Assembly: GCA_964385465.1 (NCBI GenBank)
Contig: CAYLPJ010000123.1
Coordinates: forward strand, 1 to 5,825
From: CAYLPJ01 sp964385465
GTDB taxonomy: Bacteria; Planctomycetota; Phycisphaerae; SM23-33
DNA length: 5,825 bases
Direction: 5' to 3'
Shown here: in pieces, positions 5,786-5,825 of the stretch
Numbering within the stretch: position 1 is the stretch's first letter
Layout of the letters: every line of letters starts with the position of its first letter
The notes under the pieces: model-generated
What the model was told of the DNA's origin: nothing
The model's input: the letters and a program-made list of their open reading frames with translations, nothing else
Database searches by the model: none
Made by a program: the position numbers and the translations under genes

Positions 5786-5825
5786 TTGGGTGGCGCAGCC
5801 CAAGTCCTTGTGATAACGTGACTTA
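5786..5825. other. AT-richer right edge with small inverted repeats
   Basis: After the operon's terminal hairpin the composition becomes less GC-rich. TTGGG and CCCAA (5786-5790, 5799-5803) form a small hairpin, and AAGTC (5802-5806) is inverted as GACTT (5820-5824). The last eight bases, GTGACTTA, are the reverse complement of 99-106. No gene is visible. It may be the beginning of a dispersed repeat cut by the window edge. Confidence 0.3.

Overview
This is a GC-rich window from a diderm (outer-membrane-bearing) bacterium. Two encoded proteins look like outer-membrane beta-barrels with signal peptides and aromatic C-terminal residues. Strong third-position GC bias opens long false reading frames on both strands. 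The GC content, the Na+ symporter with a tiny accessory protein, and cysteine-containing barrels would fit Planctomycetota (Phycisphaerae-like). That placement is an impression from protein style, not a demonstrated fact.

Layout. 1-260: no gene; it holds a cluster of GTGTCC words in two dyads, a short palindrome, and a strong hairpin that probably ends the leftward gene. 261-1625 (minus): a DcaP-like porin with signal peptide and N-terminal coiled coil. 1626-2041: a 416-base divergent regulatory region with no credible gene; rightward it carries a good sigma-54 (-24/-12) match and a weaker sigma-70-like match. 2042-2212 (plus): a 56-residue single-span symporter accessory protein. 2277-4106 (plus): a 13-span sodium:solute symporter with an unusually long extracytoplasmic loop. 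4107-4215: a spacer with two mutually exclusive hairpins. 4216-5679 (plus): an alginate-export-type outer-membrane channel with a CxCxxC motif just after its signal peptide. 5713-5746: a 15-bp hairpin that probably ends the rightward operon. The final 40 bases hold small inverted repeats only.

How the genes may work together. The three plus-strand genes lie in one direction with gaps of 64 and 109 bases and read as one transcription unit: small subunit, inner-membrane Na+-coupled importer, outer-membrane channel. With the divergent DcaP-like porin, this makes a compact cross-envelope uptake cassette: two unrelated porin types for the outer membrane and one two-component Na+ symporter for the inner membrane. 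No enzyme or regulator lies in the window, so the substrate cannot be named; small organic anions or sugar acids are plausible from the families. The most interesting points are the sigma-54 promoter candidate, the switch-like hairpin pair between symporter and porin, the accessory small protein, and the extended periplasmic loop of the symporter.
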